DNA of 50,750 nucleotides from positions 1 through 50,750 of the forward strand of contig JAIUOA010000017.1 in the NCBI GenBank assembly GCA_020161295.1, in the 5' to 3' direction. The notes under the pieces were generated by a model. It was not told the DNA's origin. It made no database searches and saw only the letters and a list, made by a program, of their open reading frames with translations. Origin of the DNA: Bacillota bacterium. Its GTDB lineage: Bacteria; Bacillota; Clostridia; Peptostreptococcales; Acidaminobacteraceae. Every line of letters starts with the position of its first letter. Position 1 is the first letter of the stretch. The translations under genes were made by a program, and so were the position numbers. Shown one piece after another: positions 9,160 through 16,555 of the stretch.

Positions 9160-11452
9160 TTGGGAACTGATGGTGTCAGGAAAAGCATTAACATCAGAAA
9201 AGAACACTCGGAAGAAGCTCTTCATAACTGAAAAAATAGCCTTAAAGGACCTCCCCGCATACGTTGATAATGGTTGGGAAAAGAGTGCGGATTATAAGAA
9301 TCCAAAGATTGTTAGTGTGATAAAGGAAAAATCAATCAATGAGCAATTTGCAAATACAGTTTGGTTGCTATTTGCAAATATGGGATTTTATGAATTGAAT
9401 AAGGGTAAAGAATTTTCTATAGCTTATGATTTTAATGATTATTCAAGAACAGAACATATAGATGTAATGGCGGTCGATGATGAAACTATTCTTATTGCCA
9501 CATGCCACGCAACTTCTAGCAAAGCTGAACGCTCTTTTTCTAAAGAAATTAAAGATTTGATTAGTAAAATTGATGGAATACGGAAGGTAGCTTTGAAGCA
9601 ATATCCAGGGAGAAAAATTAAGTTTATTTGGGCAACTCATAACTACATTTCAAACCGACACGACCTTGCACTTTTAAATGATGCAGGAATCGCTTATTTT
9701 AGCGAATCAATAATAGAATACTATTCGGAATTGACAAAACATCTTGGTTCTTGTTCAAGATATCAACTCCTTGGGAACTTGTTTGCAAATCAAGAAATTA
9801 AAAACATGGAAAATCGCGTACCAGCAATACTTGGAAAAATGGGTGGTTATACATACTATTCATTTTCTATTGAACCCGAAAAACTGTTGAAGATAGGATA
9901 TGTTCTTCACCGTTCAGAAGTTAATCAAAATATGATGCCATCGTATCAGAGAATTATTAAGAAGAAGCGATTACAAGAAGTCCGTAGTTTCATCAATGAG
10001 GGTGGATATTTTCCTAACTCAATAATCATAAATATTCATACAAATGGAAAAGGATTATCTTTCGATCAGTCATCTAATAAGGTGGATGGGACTCTCTCCA
10101 AAATAGGAATTCTACATATTCCAAAACGATATCGCTCTGCATATATAATAGATGGCCAGCATAGGCTTTATGGTTATTCAGATTCTGTCTATTCGACCAC
10201 GAATACAATTCCTGTTGTTGCCTTTGTAGACCTTGAGCGTAGCGAACAGATAAAATTGTTTATGGATATAAATGAAAATCAGAAAGCTGTTCCAAAGTCT
10301 CTTAGAGTCACTCTTAATGCAGATATGCTTTGGGACTCAAGCGACCTTTCTGAACAACGCCAAGCTCTACGTTCTAAGATAGCGCAGATGTTGGGGGAGG
10401 AGCCAACTTCTCCACTGAATTCGAGAATAGTAATAGGTGAAAATGAGTCAACGCCTGATAGAAGTATTACAGTTGAAGCAATCCAGTCTGCACTTAAGAA
10501 ATGCCGTTTTTTTAATAACTACGGCAAAAAGAACATTCTTCAAAGAGAAGGAACGTTTGATTGTAGTAATAACCAGGAAACTTGTGACCTGTTTTATCCA
10601 TTTATTGAAAAATGTCTTCTTTTTATCAGAGAATCATGCCTTCCAGAATGGGAGCGTGGGGATCGCGACAGTGGTATGTTGACAATGAATAGAGGAATTC
10701 AGGCTGTAATTAGAGTTATAGATGACATTGTTAATATGCTAGTAGAAAAAGGGATGGTCTTCCCAAAATCACAGGAACTAGATGACATGTTTGGGATTAT
10801 TCAGTATTACATTAAACCATTGACCGACTACATCAATAATTTAAATACAGATCAAAGAAAAGACTTGAGGGGTTATTTTGGTGGTGGCGCAGACACGCGT
10901 TTTTGGAGAGCCTATCAGAAGGCTGTTGCAGATGCCAGACCAGATTTCAAACCAGAAGGATTGGACGAATTTTGGCAAAATGAAACTAAGGTTTTCAATG
11001 AAGAAACAAAAACTATGCTTTATGAGATTGAGTCGAAGATTAAAGACATTATTTTTGTACGGCTTAAAGACTATTATGGTGATGGCTGGCTGATAAAGGG
11101 TTTGCCTAAGACTGTTTATTCAAGAGCAAAGAGCGAGGCGGATGAGGCTGTATATGATCATATTTCTAACAATGGAGATGAAATGAGTATTCCGATTTGG
11201 AATTATGTTACCCTCGCAGAGTGTAAGTCAATTGTTCTTAACGGAAAGAACTGGTCGCTCTTTTTTGAAGATACGTTTGTACGCCCAGAGGAAGTATACC
11301 TTGCAGGCGGAAAAGATCCGAAAACAGATTGGATTTTGCGCCTTAATACAATGGTGAATAAACTAACCAATGAGAGTTATAGCGTTTCAGGTAAAGACTA
11401 TAGTTATGTTAAGGGTATATATGAATGGTTAATGAACATTCTTGTTTTCTGA
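9149..11452 (+). CDS. DGQHR-domain (DndB-like) protein with C-terminal Swt1-like HEPN domain
   Basis: The chosen ATG (9149) overlaps the methylase end and has GGAGAAAGG 8 bp upstream, giving 767 residues; a longer frame from 9077 lacks a ribosome site. The DGQHR signature is at 335-339 (IIDGQHRLYGY), inside a DndB-like region of about 220-480. Residues about 50-185 resemble a PD-(D/E)xK fold (D105 in EHIDVMAVDD, core strand ILIATCHA), but the expected E-x-K reads T118-C-H120, so it is probably inactive. From about 617 to the end the pattern matches Swt1-like HEPN domains (YYGDGWLIKGLP, a NW-x3-F motif, WILRLNTMVNK). The usual RN-x2-AH is degenerate (V736-N-K-L-T-N741). DGQHR proteins act with DNA-modification defence such as Dnd and Dpd. 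A sensor or regulator role is inferred. Confidence 0.78.
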   Translation: MRTDWELMVSGKALTSEKNTRKKLFITEKIALKDLPAYVDNGWEKSADYKNPKIVSVIKEKSINEQFANTVWLLFANMGFYELNKGKEFSIAYDFNDYSRTEHIDVMAVDDETILIATCHATSSKAERSFSKEIKDLISKIDGIRKVALKQYPGRKIKFIWATHNYISNRHDLALLNDAGIAYFSESIIEYYSELTKHLGSCSRYQLLGNLFANQEIKNMENRVPAILGKMGGYTYYSFSIEPEKLLKIGYVLHRSEVNQNMMPSYQRIIKKKRLQEVRSFINEGGYFPNSIIINIHTNGKGLSFDQSSNKVDGTLSKIGILHIPKRYRSAYIIDGQHRLYGYSDSVYSTTNTIPVVAFVDLERSEQIKLFMDINENQKAVPKSLRVTLNADMLWDSSDLSEQRQALRSKIAQMLGEEPTSPLNSRIVIGENESTPDRSITVEAIQSALKKCRFFNNYGKKNILQREGTFDCSNNQETCDLFYPFIEKCLLFIRESCLPEWERGDRDSGMLTMNRGIQAVIRVIDDIVNMLVEKGMVFPKSQELDDMFGIIQYYIKPLTDYINNLNTDQRKDLRGYFGGGADTRFWRAYQKAVADARPDFKPEGLDEFWQNETKVFNEETKTMLYEIESKIKDIIFVRLKDYYGDGWLIKGLPKTVYSRAKSEADEAVYDHISNNGDEMSIPIWNYVTLAECKSIVLNGKNWSLFFEDTFVRPEEVYLAGGKDPKTDWILRLNTMVNKLTNESYSVSGKDYSYVKGIYEWLMNILVF

Positions 11453-11562
11453 TTCTTAAATATGGGGGCTGGGTAACTGTAATGGGTGACAGGTTACAAA
11501 TCGGAAGAAACTCAATTTCATTTTCTGAATATAAGTGAAATGTTTATATTTAGATGCTAAAA

Positions 11563-11620
11563 CTCCACTTGCACGGACTTACAGCTCCAGCTTCACGGAG
11601 ATATAGAGCCACCCTCACGG
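11563..11620 (+). repeat. Three imperfect tandem repeats, possible transposon end
   Basis: CTCCACTTGCACGG (11563-11576), CTCCAGCTTCACGG (11585-11598) and CCACCCTCACGG (11609-11620) recur every 22-24 bp. Spaced short repeats like these are typical of transposase-binding sites at element ends, for example in the IS21 family. No matching transposase is nearby, so they may be the scar of a lost element marking the right border of the defence island. The rest of 11453-11649 shows no gene. Confidence 0.4.
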
Positions 11621-11649
11621 AAGCTGAGCCATCAGTCTTCAAGACTCAA

Positions 11650-11760
11650 GGGTGTCAGTCACCATTATGACATAAACTCGATTTGTTGATTTGAACCGTT
11701 GTAATTTGAACGGCTCTGAGAGTTGGGTGATGGTTTCTGCCGATATGGCACCTGGTACCC
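11650..11760 (+). repeat. Repeat A, copy 1 (111 bp)
   Basis: Begins GGGTGTCAGTCACCATTATG and ends GGCACCTGGTACCC. The two ends form an imperfect inverted repeat (GGGTnnCAGnnACC). The interior shares the TTTGAACCGTTGTAATTTGA block with other copies. It has the shape of a non-coding MITE-like or REP-like element. Confidence 0.8.
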
Positions 11761-11832
11761 GCATGGAAGAAAGTTCAATAGGTTCTGTTTCATGCGCGAG
11801 ATGGTGGTGTACGGCGAGGGGATTGGCACAAC
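11761..11832 (+). repeat. Repeat B, copy 1
   Basis: A diverged left part, then the exact core GGCGAGGGGATTGGCACAAC at 11813-11832, nine bases before the next start codon. The same core and the same following gene recur at 28865-28884. Confidence 0.75.
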
Positions 11833-11841
11833 GGAGGCGAG

Positions 11842-12132
11842 ATGAGGAAGACGGAAGAGGAGATCAAGAGGTCATATGCGAAAAGGCGGACGTGGATTAA
11901 TGTGGTGTGGCTGCTGAACTTTACGCAATTACCGCTGCTGGGGGTGCTTTATCTCTTATTCAGGGAGACTGAAGTGCTGAGTAAGGTGATCGTGGTGAGT
12001 TTAGGGGCGTACTGTGCATTCGCGATTTTCGTTATGTGGGTGATTTGGCGGTGCCCAAGCTGTCACATGGTGTTTTCGCGGTATGTTTTTGATCCGAAGG
12101 AATGTCCTTACTGCGGTGTTAGGCTAAGGTAG
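11842..12132 (+). CDS. Small membrane protein with C-terminal zinc ribbon (copy 1)
   Basis: A 96-residue protein. A basic N-terminus is followed by two transmembrane helices (about 20-40 and 47-70) and a C-terminal CPSC ... CPYC zinc-ribbon. GGAGGCGAG directly precedes the ATG. It is followed 13 bp later by another membrane-protein gene, and the pair recurs at 28894-29702 with only a few substitutions (for example A12 to V). I do not recognise a named family. The paired conservation suggests the two products act together at the membrane. Confidence 0.7.
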   Translation: MRKTEEEIKRSYAKRRTWINVVWLLNFTQLPLLGVLYLLFRETEVLSKVIVVSLGAYCAFAIFVMWVIWRCPSCHMVFSRYVFDPKECPYCGVRLR

Positions 12133-12145
12133 GTGGGAGGCACGT

Positions 12146-12646
12146 GTGATTAATTTTAAAAGATTCTGGTGTGACTGGGCGATGGCGTTTATTCCGACAG
12201 TGCTGATACTGCTGATGGTTTTTCTATTTATCATCTATCCGAATGAACGGACCCAGCTGTCGCAGTATAATGAGGTTAATGAGATTTATCGTGAGCTAAA
12301 TGCGTCTACGTTTCGTTTCGGGTTAATCATGACAGTTTTGGTTAGTGTGTTTGTGGCGCAGGTATATGCTGTCACGCTTGACGCTTATAAGTTGAGATTT
12401 TCACTGCCGATCAGTGTACCTGCTCGACTTAAATCGAAAGCGATTAGAAATTATATGGTTCCGCGTTCTGCATCTGTAGGTACTGCTTTCGAGCTTGCTT
12501 TTGAACTCGAGAATAAGGAAATCAAACGGTTTAATGTGACGGCTGATCAGTTTTCGCTCGTTTTTGAGAATAATCGAGGTATTCTTACCTATAAGGAGCA
12601 TTCGAAGTCGCGCTTCATCGATTTTGATGTTCAGGAGATTAATTAA
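12146..12646 (+). CDS. DUF2500-like membrane protein (copy 1)
   Basis: A 166-residue protein starting with GTG behind GGGAGG; the duplicate at 29199 has ATG at the same codon. Two transmembrane helices (about 10-32 and 55-77) precede a soluble C-terminal domain. That domain's ending (FSLVFENNRGILTYKEHSKS, then RFIDFDV) resembles DUF2500 proteins. Function is unknown. It forms a two-gene block with the upstream zinc-ribbon protein. Confidence 0.7.
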   Translation: MINFKRFWCDWAMAFIPTVLILLMVFLFIIYPNERTQLSQYNEVNEIYRELNASTFRFGLIMTVLVSVFVAQVYAVTLDAYKLRFSLPISVPARLKSKAIRNYMVPRSASVGTAFELAFELENKEIKRFNVTADQFSLVFENNRGILTYKEHSKSRFIDFDVQEIN

Positions 12647-12653
12647 TACTCTT

Positions 12654-12761
12654 GATGTCAGGCTCCATAATGGCATAAAATAAATTTGTTTATTTGGACC
12701 ATTGTGATTTAATCGCTTCTGGATACTGGTTATGGTTTCTAACAATATGATATCTGACATC
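12654..12761 (+). repeat. Repeat A, copy 2 (degenerate, 108 bp)
   Basis: The ends GATGTCAG and CTGACATC are perfect inverted repeats of each other. The interior keeps the family order (ATGGCATAAA, TATTTGGACC, ATGGTTTCTAACAATATGAT). It lies 8 bp after the membrane-protein gene. Confidence 0.6.
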
Positions 12762-12787
12762 CAATTAGAACAACCTGAGATATATGA

Positions 12788-12817
12788 AAGGCACTTTACG
12801 GTTATGTAAAGTGCCTT
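12788..12817. terminator. Strong 12-bp stem hairpin
   Basis: The arms AAGGCACTTTAC and GTAAAGTGCCTT are perfectly complementary around a GGTTAT loop. The flanks are A/T-rich but have no clear U-run. It lies at the 3' side of the gene remnant that ends at 12832 on the minus strand, so it probably terminates that transcript. Confidence 0.5.
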
Positions 12818-12831
12818 ATAAAAAATAATGT

Positions 12832-13024
12832 CTATTTATTCCATTCGCTGCGATAAATAATATTTTCAATTTTTACTTCAACCAGCAATTTATCAGGCAT
12901 TTGTCCAGGGACTAAATCTCTACCTGAACTAACCCAGTAGCCGTTATTAAAGCCGGGACCTGCGGTTCTAAATGCGCAACTAAGCCATCTTTGTCCGGTA
13001 ATGTTTTCATAATTATTCTACTCT
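12832..13024 (-). pseudogene. 3' remnant of an unidentified gene
   Basis: On the minus strand an open frame reads ENITGQRWLSCAFRTAG and continues to IIYRSEWNK and a stop at 12832-12834. It has no start codon: an in-frame stop precedes it just before repeat A copy 3. The front of the gene is missing exactly where the repeat begins. I do not recognise the family. Confidence 0.4.
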
Positions 13025-13135
13025 GGGTGTCAGATACCATTTCGGTATAAACTATTCATCATGATCTGGATCGTTGTAAAATGAATGGTTATGACAGATG
13101 AAAGATGGTTTTTGCAGAAATGGTACCTGGTACAC
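13025..13135 (+). repeat. Repeat A, copy 3 (111 bp)
   Basis: Starts GGGTGTCAGATACCATTTCG and ends GGTACCTGGTACAC. With copy 8 (18959) it forms a sub-type sharing ATGATCTGGA and GTTGTAAAATGAATG. Confidence 0.8.
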
Positions 13136-13165
13136 TCTGAGAGGAAACTGATGGAATGTACCCAT
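13136..13165 (+). repeat. Repeat B, truncated copy
   Basis: The left end of repeat B (TGAGAGGAAACTGATGGAAT) follows copy 3 as expected, but is cut off by repeat A copy 4 before reaching the core. This nested order suggests repeat A can insert as a unit. Confidence 0.6.
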
Positions 13166-13276
13166 GGGAATCAGGCACAATTATGGTATAAATTAATTTT
13201 TGTGACTTGAACCTTTGTACTTTGAACTGCTCTGGGGTTTGTATGATGGTTTCTACCAATATGTTATCTAACACCC
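13166..13276 (+). repeat. Repeat A, copy 4 (111 bp)
   Basis: Starts GGGAATCAGGCACAATTATG, preceded by ACCCAT as in copies 9 and 10. Ends GTTATCTAACACCC. The length equals that of the other full copies despite sequence divergence. Confidence 0.7.
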
Positions 13277-13339
13277 TGTGAGATGCAACTGATGAAATTC
13301 GTGGGCTTTTGTAGTGTGCAGCGAGTGGATTGGCACAAC
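13277..13339 (+). repeat. Repeat B, copy 2
   Basis: Begins TGTGAGATGCAACTGATGAA and ends with the core variant AGCGAGTGGATTGGCACAAC (13320-13339). Next comes the 3' flank of a BFD-like gene copy, the same neighbour as for the copy at 15252-15311. Confidence 0.75.
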
Positions 13340-13361
13340 GCAGGCGTATATGGGAATTAAA

Positions 13362-13395
13362 AAATCCACTGCGCAGTCTTTAGAGGTAATGGATC
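13362..13395 (-). terminator. Terminator of the BFD-like pseudogene
   Basis: An ATCCACT ... AATGGAT hairpin followed, in the minus direction, by a T-rich run. It corresponds in position and sequence to the better-formed terminator at 15331-15365 after the intact copy. Confidence 0.5.
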
Positions 13396-13404
13396 GTTCG
13401 GACG

Positions 13405-13632
13405 TTATTTGGAGTGTTTGTTAAACACATAGACGATATCTGAATAACAGCATTTTCCTTTAAGGTTATTGACGGCTCAATTACTATTTTTCATAACACC
13501 GGTCATCTCGACGACGTCACTGACGTCCTTTGCACCCGCTTTAATGGCATTTATAATACCCTGTTCGGAAACATGGTTACAGTAACAAACGTATTTGGCG
13601 ATGACGACTTCTGTTTCAGCACCTGAGCAATA
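13405..13632 (-). pseudogene. Broken copy of the BFD-like [2Fe-2S] protein gene
   Basis: A minus-strand copy of the intact gene at 15376-15624, with the same CSGAETEVVI, YVCYCNHVSEQ and GAKDVSDV stretches. A Cys codon has become TGA at 13477-13479, cutting off the second cysteine pair (GKCCYSDIVYVFNKHSK is still readable beyond it). The start region is also lost: upstream sequence diverges at 13632, next to a fragment of repeat A. The product could not hold an iron-sulfur cluster. Confidence 0.75.
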
Positions 13633-13645
13633 AGACAAAAACATG

Positions 13646-13673
13646 CGGGTTTCAGATACCATATCAGTAGAAA
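13646..13673 (+). repeat. Repeat A, 5' fragment (copy 5)
   Basis: GGGTTTCAGATACCATATCA followed by GTAGAAAC matches the first about 28 bases of repeat A. The similarity then fades. It adjoins the truncated 5' side of the BFD-like pseudogene. Confidence 0.45.
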
Positions 13674-13822
13674 CTATCAGCGAACTTCTAGATGCATTGA
13701 CTAACTTGGATTCAAAACATAGTTCATAGTTTCTTCCGTTTTGTAACCTGCCACCCATAGGTATAAGTGGGAGTGAAGAAAAATCGGGTGCGGATGGCTT
13801 AAAATCTATATCCATCAAGAAG

Positions 13823-13960
13823 ATGATAAAAATTGCTTTAATAATTGCCGCTATACTATTCGCCTTAAAGGAACCGTGGATAGTGATGTTTATCATACTA
13901 TTGCTTATACCGAATAAAAAAAGAAAAAGACGGCGAAGGTATAGACGGTCGAGGTATTGA
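13823..13960 (+). CDS. Possible small membrane peptide with basic tail
   Basis: A 45-residue frame from ATG 13823: a hydrophobic segment (IALIIAAILFAL ... VMFIILLLIP) followed by an arginine/lysine-rich tail (KKRKRRRRYRRSRY). The frame stays open upstream to about 13735 without a better start, and there is no clear ribosome site. It may be the 3' end of a longer lost gene. Confidence 0.3.
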   Translation: MIKIALIIAAILFALKEPWIVMFIILLLIPNKKRKRRRRYRRSRY

Positions 13961-14049
13961 AACTGTGATTTAGCGATTCAGAATATTGTCATCTATGGGG
14001 ACGTTATTATATTCACATAACCGTAAAACTTAGAAAGTGAGCATGATTT

Positions 14050-14523
14050 ATGAGACGAAATTATTTTTTAGGAATGTATTTTCTCTGGTGCATGGCGTAT
14101 TCTTATATTAATCAAAGTGTATTTAAGAGTACTTTATTGCGTTTAGAATACATAGGTTTTTTAGCAATATTGATTAACCTTTTTATAACTATAAAAGGTT
14201 ATAACCATCGTTCGATTAAAAAAGCAAATACTATTACGATCGTATTGCTTTGGGCTGTATTTGCTATTTTTCCCAGTTATACTTATGAAGAGGCTTTAGA
14301 GATTCTTTCAACAGTAGATAATAATTATGTGATCGTTGATTATAATGATAATGAGAATTACAAAGTTGGAGCACCGCAGATATACCAAGTAAAAATTGAT
14401 GGACTAATCGTCAAAGGAAATTATTTAGTTTATATAGCAAATAGAGAGAATAACGTTCTGAAATGCTATAAGGTTAACCCAGTAGATGGATCGTATAGTG
14501 TTTATTATGAAACAACCTATTAG
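14050..14523 (+). CDS. Hypothetical membrane protein
   Basis: A 157-residue protein with three predicted transmembrane segments in the first 80 residues (about 5-22, 33-52 and 63-78) and a soluble C-terminal part (about 85-157) rich in Asn, Tyr and Val. The ATG has only a weak upstream purine stretch (GTGAGC). It is more AT-rich than the repeat-linked genes around it. No family recognised. It stands alone between the pseudogene region and the NYN cassette. Confidence 0.5.
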   Translation: MRRNYFLGMYFLWCMAYSYINQSVFKSTLLRLEYIGFLAILINLFITIKGYNHRSIKKANTITIVLLWAVFAIFPSYTYEEALEILSTVDNNYVIVDYNDNENYKVGAPQIYQVKIDGLIVKGNYLVYIANRENNVLKCYKVNPVDGSYSVYYETTY

Positions 14524-14578
14524 CTACCCAGGGATTTCCGACACCTGTTTAGATAAACTTTATGAAATTAGCGAGCTT

Positions 14579-14609
14579 AAGTGGTGTACAGCGAAGGGAT
14601 TGGCACAAC
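14579..14609 (+). repeat. Repeat B, copy 3
   Basis: Short form, GTGGTGTACA plus core AGCGAAGGGATTGGCACAAC (14590-14609). It is followed by the NYN gene, as at 28161-28180. No repeat A precedes it here. Confidence 0.7.
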
Positions 14610-14628
14610 TGGGGATGATGGAGGGGCT

Positions 14629-15237
14629 ATGGCGATTAAACTGGTTTTAGTCGATTATGAGAATATCCAAAACATAGAGGGCATCGATACGATTCAAGAT
14701 GCGGAGTTTAGAGTATTGGTCGGAAAGAATCAAACGAAGATTCCGATAGATTTAGTGCTTCAGACACAACAACTGGGAAAGTCCTTAGAATGGCTTAAGG
14801 TTTCTGGGCAGGGGAAAAATGCATTGGATTTTCATATCGCATTCTACTTAGGGAAGTATGTGGAAGCTAATAAATATGGTCATTACGTGATCGTTTCCAA
14901 GGATACTGGATATGATGCATTGATCGAACACATTAATGAGTCAAAAGGATCAAAAATAGTCAAGCGAGTGACGAATATCACTCAGGTGAGCAACAAACAG
15001 GTGGATAAAACGATTACGCCTGAAATGAGGAAGTTGATCGAGCAGCTAAAGAAAATTCAGGGTAATAAGCGTCCAAAGAAAAGAAGTACACTAATAGGAT
15101 TTGCCACTTCGGTATTCGTGAATCAGAAGTCAAAGGAAGAAGTGAGCCTCATAGTGGAAGACTTATATAGCCGGAAGTACATCAGTGAAGCGAATGGTAT
15201 TATTAAATATGAGATTGATAATGTTTCTTTGAAGTAG
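14629..15237 (+). CDS. NYN/PIN-like domain protein, putative ribonuclease (copy 1)
   Basis: A 202-residue protein starting at ATG 14629 behind GGAGGGG. The N-terminal 125 residues show NYN/PIN-like features: LVLVDYENIQNIEG with its leading acidic pair, NALDFHIAFYLGKY, and VSKDTGYDALIEHI. These place conserved Asp residues where the family binds metal for RNA cleavage. A lysine-rich linker (GNKRPKKRS) leads to a small C-terminal domain of about 60 residues, possibly winged-helix. A near-identical copy lies at 28201-28809 with about four substitutions. The gene is bracketed by repeat B on both sides. RNase activity is inferred from fold family only. Confidence 0.75.
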   Translation: MAIKLVLVDYENIQNIEGIDTIQDAEFRVLVGKNQTKIPIDLVLQTQQLGKSLEWLKVSGQGKNALDFHIAFYLGKYVEANKYGHYVIVSKDTGYDALIEHINESKGSKIVKRVTNITQVSNKQVDKTITPEMRKLIEQLKKIQGNKRPKKRSTLIGFATSVFVNQKSKEEVSLIVEDLYSRKYISEANGIIKYEIDNVSLK

Positions 15238-15251
15238 ATATTGACTTCCTA

Positions 15252-15311
15252 TGAGAGGAAATTTATGGGATGACAGGCTTTTGTGGTGTGCGGCGAGGGG
15301 ATTGGCACAAC
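15252..15311 (+). repeat. Repeat B, copy 4
   Basis: Runs from TGAGAGGAAATTTATGGGAT to the exact core at 15292-15311, directly after the NYN gene with no repeat A. What follows is the BFD-like gene's 3' flank. Confidence 0.8.
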
Positions 15312-15330
15312 GCGGACGTATAGGGAAATA

Positions 15331-15365
15331 AAAAATCCACTACTGCAGATTTGGCAGGAGTGGAT
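15331..15365 (-). terminator. Terminator of the BFD-like gene
   Basis: Arms ATCCACT (15335-15341) and AGTGGAT (15359-15365), followed on the minus strand by TTTTTT. It lies 10 bp beyond the stop codon of the minus-strand gene. A similar ATCCACTA/TAGTGGAT stem is at 47334-47370. Confidence 0.7.
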
Positions 15366-15375
15366 CGTTCGGATG

Positions 15376-15624
15376 TTATTTTGAGTGTTTGTTAAACACA
15401 TAGACGATATCGGAGTAACAGCATTTTCCTTTAGGGTTGTTTATGGCGCAGTTGCTATTTTTCATCGCACCGGTCATCTCGATGACGTCACTGACGTCCT
15501 TTGCACCCGATTTAATGGCATTTATAATATCCTGTTCGGAAACATGGTTACAGTAACAAACGTATTCACCGATGACGACTTCTGTTTCAGCACCTGAGCA
15601 ACAAGAACACTTTATGACTTCCAT
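15376..15624 (-). CDS. BFD-like [2Fe-2S]-binding protein
   Basis: An 82-residue protein with the bacterioferritin-associated ferredoxin (BFD) [2Fe-2S] pattern: a C-x-C pair in YVCYCNHVSEQDIINAI, then GAKDVSDVIEMTG, then a second pair spread over NSNCAINNPKGKCCYSDI. An extra N-terminal cysteine cluster (CSCCSG) precedes it. GGAGGTGCAAAT precedes the ATG, and a TATAAT box lies at 15656-15661 on the minus strand. Such stand-alone domains deliver or sense iron-sulfur clusters; the partner here is unknown. A broken copy is at 13405-13632. Confidence 0.75.
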   Translation of the reverse strand: MEVIKCSCCSGAETEVVIGEYVCYCNHVSEQDIINAIKSGAKDVSDVIEMTGAMKNSNCAINNPKGKCCYSDIVYVFNKHSK

Positions 15625-15736
15625 ATTTGCACCTCCAAAATCGATTTACGATGTTATTATATCATGGAAATCAAGCATTGGGATTTTTTTGAAATGATAT
15701 ATGGCTTCTATAGCTAAAAAGGGGATACAATAAGAG

Positions 15737-16357
15737 GTGTATAAGCTAAAAATAGGGGAGTCTAGAGCAGAGATGTGTAAAATGGAGGAAAAAGTAGAGA
15801 AAATAGAGGGGATGATCTCCAGCGTCGTGAAACTGACCAGTGTATCAGCCCTGTTTACTTATTATAAGCCTGAAGAGGTGCTCGGATACTGTAAGGGTTG
15901 TCCCAACCATGGTCAGATCTGGTCATGTCCACCTTATGAGGGGGATGAAGCGGCATTCCTTAAAGATTATGACGAGGCGATGGTGATCGGCATTAGGACC
16001 AAGTCCTTCGAGCAAACCAAGGAGAGTTTGGGTAGAGCCCTAATCGCGCTTAGTGAGTCTTATCCAGTGGAGGTGCTCATCGCAGGAAACTGCTTTTTAT
16101 GTGCGCCCTGTACCAAAGCATCTGGTAAGCCATGTGCTCATCCATCAAAGATGAAATATTCGCTTGAGTCTTTAGGCTTCCACGTCAGCGACATCTGTGA
16201 AAATATCCTGGATGTATCACTGGAATGGCATGATCATGACCCGATTTATTTGGCCACGGCTGCGGTGCTTTATAAAAAAAATGGCCTTTCTTCAGAGGAT
16301 AAAGAAAGGCTCACAGAGAGAATTCTATGGCGTTTGGGACTCGAGGGTTTAAGTTAA
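15737..16357 (+). CDS. DUF2284 predicted metal-binding protein
   Basis: A 206-residue protein with the DUF2284 cysteine pattern: GYCKGCPNHGQIWSCPPYEG (C-x2-C and CPP), then AGNCFLCAPCTKASGKPCAH with several metal-ligand cysteines, and YSLESLGFHVSD near the end. It probably binds a metal or iron-sulfur cluster; the family's function is unknown. The start is uncertain: GTG 15737 gives the full length, while ATG 15773 is the codon conserved in a truncated copy at 29741. Repeat B begins 6 bp after the stop. Confidence 0.75.
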   Translation: MYKLKIGESRAEMCKMEEKVEKIEGMISSVVKLTSVSALFTYYKPEEVLGYCKGCPNHGQIWSCPPYEGDEAAFLKDYDEAMVIGIRTKSFEQTKESLGRALIALSESYPVEVLIAGNCFLCAPCTKASGKPCAHPSKMKYSLESLGFHVSDICENILDVSLEWHDHDPIYLATAAVLYKKNGLSSEDKERLTERILWRLGLEGLS

Positions 16358-16362
16358 TGAGC

Positions 16363-16382
16363 GGCGAGGGGATTGGCACAGC
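16363..16382 (+). repeat. Repeat B, copy 5 (core only)
   Basis: The core with one change (GGCACAGC) directly after the DUF2284 stop. The following bases (GAAACAGAACGATGTACCAT) are shared with those after the copy ending at 31400. Confidence 0.7.
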
Positions 16383-16429
16383 GAAACAGAACGATGTACC
16401 ATGATAATAGAATTATTAAGGAGGGCATC

Positions 16430-16492
16430 ATGATCTATAGAAATGCAACACTGGCAGATATACCGAAAATATCGGCGCTTCAGTCGGGGTAA
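16430..16492 (+). pseudogene. Start stub of the GNAT acetyltransferase gene
   Basis: GGAGGGCATC plus the first 19 codons (MIYRNATLADIPKISALQS) match the acetyltransferase gene at 33984 base for base. The match then breaks at 16487 and a stop follows at once. Only about 57 coding bases remain, too few to form a domain. Confidence 0.8.
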
Positions 16493-16555
16493 AAAGGTAT
16501 CCGTTTAGATGGAACTGACAGTAGTGGATTGTTCGGGCGGTATTAAGAGATTTCG

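Noticed and set aside
13477..13896. A 139-codon minus-strand frame as a real gene
   Set aside because: Its C-terminal half is the broken BFD-like copy and its N-terminal half is repeat A and unrelated sequence read in frame by chance; the second cysteine pair lies beyond its stop.
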